From positions 1 through 5,716 of the forward strand of contig JACMLV010000410.1 of the NCBI GenBank assembly GCA_014379395.1: 5,716 bases of DNA. Reading direction: 5' to 3'. Below the pieces are notes generated by a model. It searched no databases. It worked only from the letters and a program-made list of their open reading frames with translations, and had not been told where the DNA came from. Source of the DNA: Burkholderiaceae bacterium. GTDB taxonomy: Bacteria; Pseudomonadota; Gammaproteobacteria; Burkholderiales; Burkholderiaceae_D. Of this stretch, positions 5,502 through 5,716 are shown piece after piece. A program made the position numbers and the translations under genes. Numbering within the stretch: the stretch's first letter is position 1; every line of letters starts with the position of its first letter.

Positions 5502-5716
5502 TTGCGCGAGCAGATGCGCTCCCTGCAATCGGCCGGGCAACTCGATTTGTTCGCGCCGAACGCCTCGACCGCGCCGGCGCCGGCGCCGCTGGCCACTTCC
5601 CCCGCTCCGGTTCCCATACCCATTCCTAGCCCCATTCCCATCGCCGCCGCACCACCGCCGCGCGCGCCCGACGCGCCGCCGCTGCGCCAGTTGCAGCTCG
5701 GCGCGCACACGCTCGA
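5502..5716 (+). CDS. Probable YgjP-like (DUF45, SprT/zincin-type) metallopeptidase, N-terminus only
   Basis: Only about 71 codons are visible before the window end. The frame is open and reads LREQMRSLQSAGQLDLFAP, then a proline/alanine-rich stretch (about 5571-5673), then PLRQLQLGAHTL at 5679-5714. That last piece resembles the start of YgjP/DUF45 domains, which open with a strand bearing a basic-hydrophobic (R-x-L-x-L-G) pattern. In Burkholderiales this gene commonly follows plsC, which is the main reason for the call. The zinc-binding HExxH would lie beyond the window, so catalysis cannot be checked. QLDLF (5538-5552) matches the beta-clamp binding consensus. Start choice is uncertain: TTG 5502 (AGGA at 7 nt) is preferred on spacing, ATG 5514 is a good alternative, and TTG 5415 would overlap plsC by 55 nt. 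Function in bacteria is poorly defined; relatives of the SprT/WLM clan include DNA-protein-crosslink proteases. Confidence 0.6.
   Translation, partial: MREQMRSLQSAGQLDLFAPNASTAPAPAPLATSPAPVPIPIPSPIPIAAAPPPRAPDAPPLRQLQLGAHTL
5571..5642 (+). repeat. Hexanucleotide repeat tract encoding a Pro-X linker
   Basis: GCGCCG is repeated three times at 5571-5588 (Ala-Pro x3). After a short spacer, six degenerate six-base units at 5607-5642 encode Pro-Val, Pro-Ile, Pro-Ile, Pro-Ser, Pro-Ile, Pro-Ile. The second tract uses codons such as ATA, CCT and ATT that are unlike the G/C-ending usage elsewhere in the window. The unit length is a multiple of three, so gain or loss of units would keep the frame. It forms an extended, probably flexible linker between the N-terminal peptide and the domain that follows. 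Confidence 0.7.

Noticed and set aside
5438..5710. Minus-strand Gly/Met-rich frame at the window end
   Set aside because: It is the complement of the Pro-X repeat tract of the + strand gene, and its Gly-Met repeats are a direct consequence of that tract. The + strand frame has the family-like start and the operon context.

Overview
The window reads as a conserved chromosomal stretch of a high-GC betaproteobacterium. The gene order lnt - glyQ - glyS - gmhB - plsC - (YgjP-like metallopeptidase) is typical of Burkholderiales. The protein sequences look most like Oxalobacteraceae (the Massilia/Duganella/Janthinobacterium group); that family-level placement is from memory of protein style and is not proven here. 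All genes are on the + strand, coding density is very high, and third codon positions are strongly G/C. I see no mobile element, CRISPR array, tRNA or rRNA.

Layout: 1-956 is the C-terminal part of apolipoprotein N-acyltransferase (lnt), with the whole nitrilase-like catalytic domain and the last membrane helix. A 132-bp gap (957-1088) is the only sizeable non-coding stretch; it is comparatively AT-rich and holds the likely promoter of the next operon. Then come glyQ (1089-2000) and glyS (2025-4133), the two subunits of heterotetrameric glycyl-tRNA synthetase. They are followed almost without gaps by gmhB (4150-4713; heptose bisphosphate phosphatase for the LPS inner core), plsC (4729-5469; lysophosphatidic acid acyltransferase, TTG start), and the N-terminus of a gene cut by the window end (about 5502-5716), probably a YgjP/DUF45 zinc metallopeptidase.

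Together the genes combine one essential translation enzyme with envelope biogenesis: lipoprotein maturation (Lnt), LPS heptose supply (GmhB) and phosphatidic acid synthesis (PlsC). From glyQ onward the spacing (24, 16 and 15 bp, then near-contiguous) suggests one transcript.

Most of the window is ordinary housekeeping sequence. The most interesting signal is at the far right. The N-terminus of the last protein carries QLDLF, an exact match to the bacterial beta-sliding-clamp binding consensus QL(S/D)LF. It is followed by a low-complexity Pro-X linker encoded by hexanucleotide repeats, and then by the probable start of the metallopeptidase domain. If real, this architecture (clamp peptide, flexible tether, SprT-like zincin) would parallel eukaryotic SPRTN, which uses a PCNA-binding peptide to reach DNA-protein crosslinks. 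That is a hypothesis; the catalytic domain lies outside the window.
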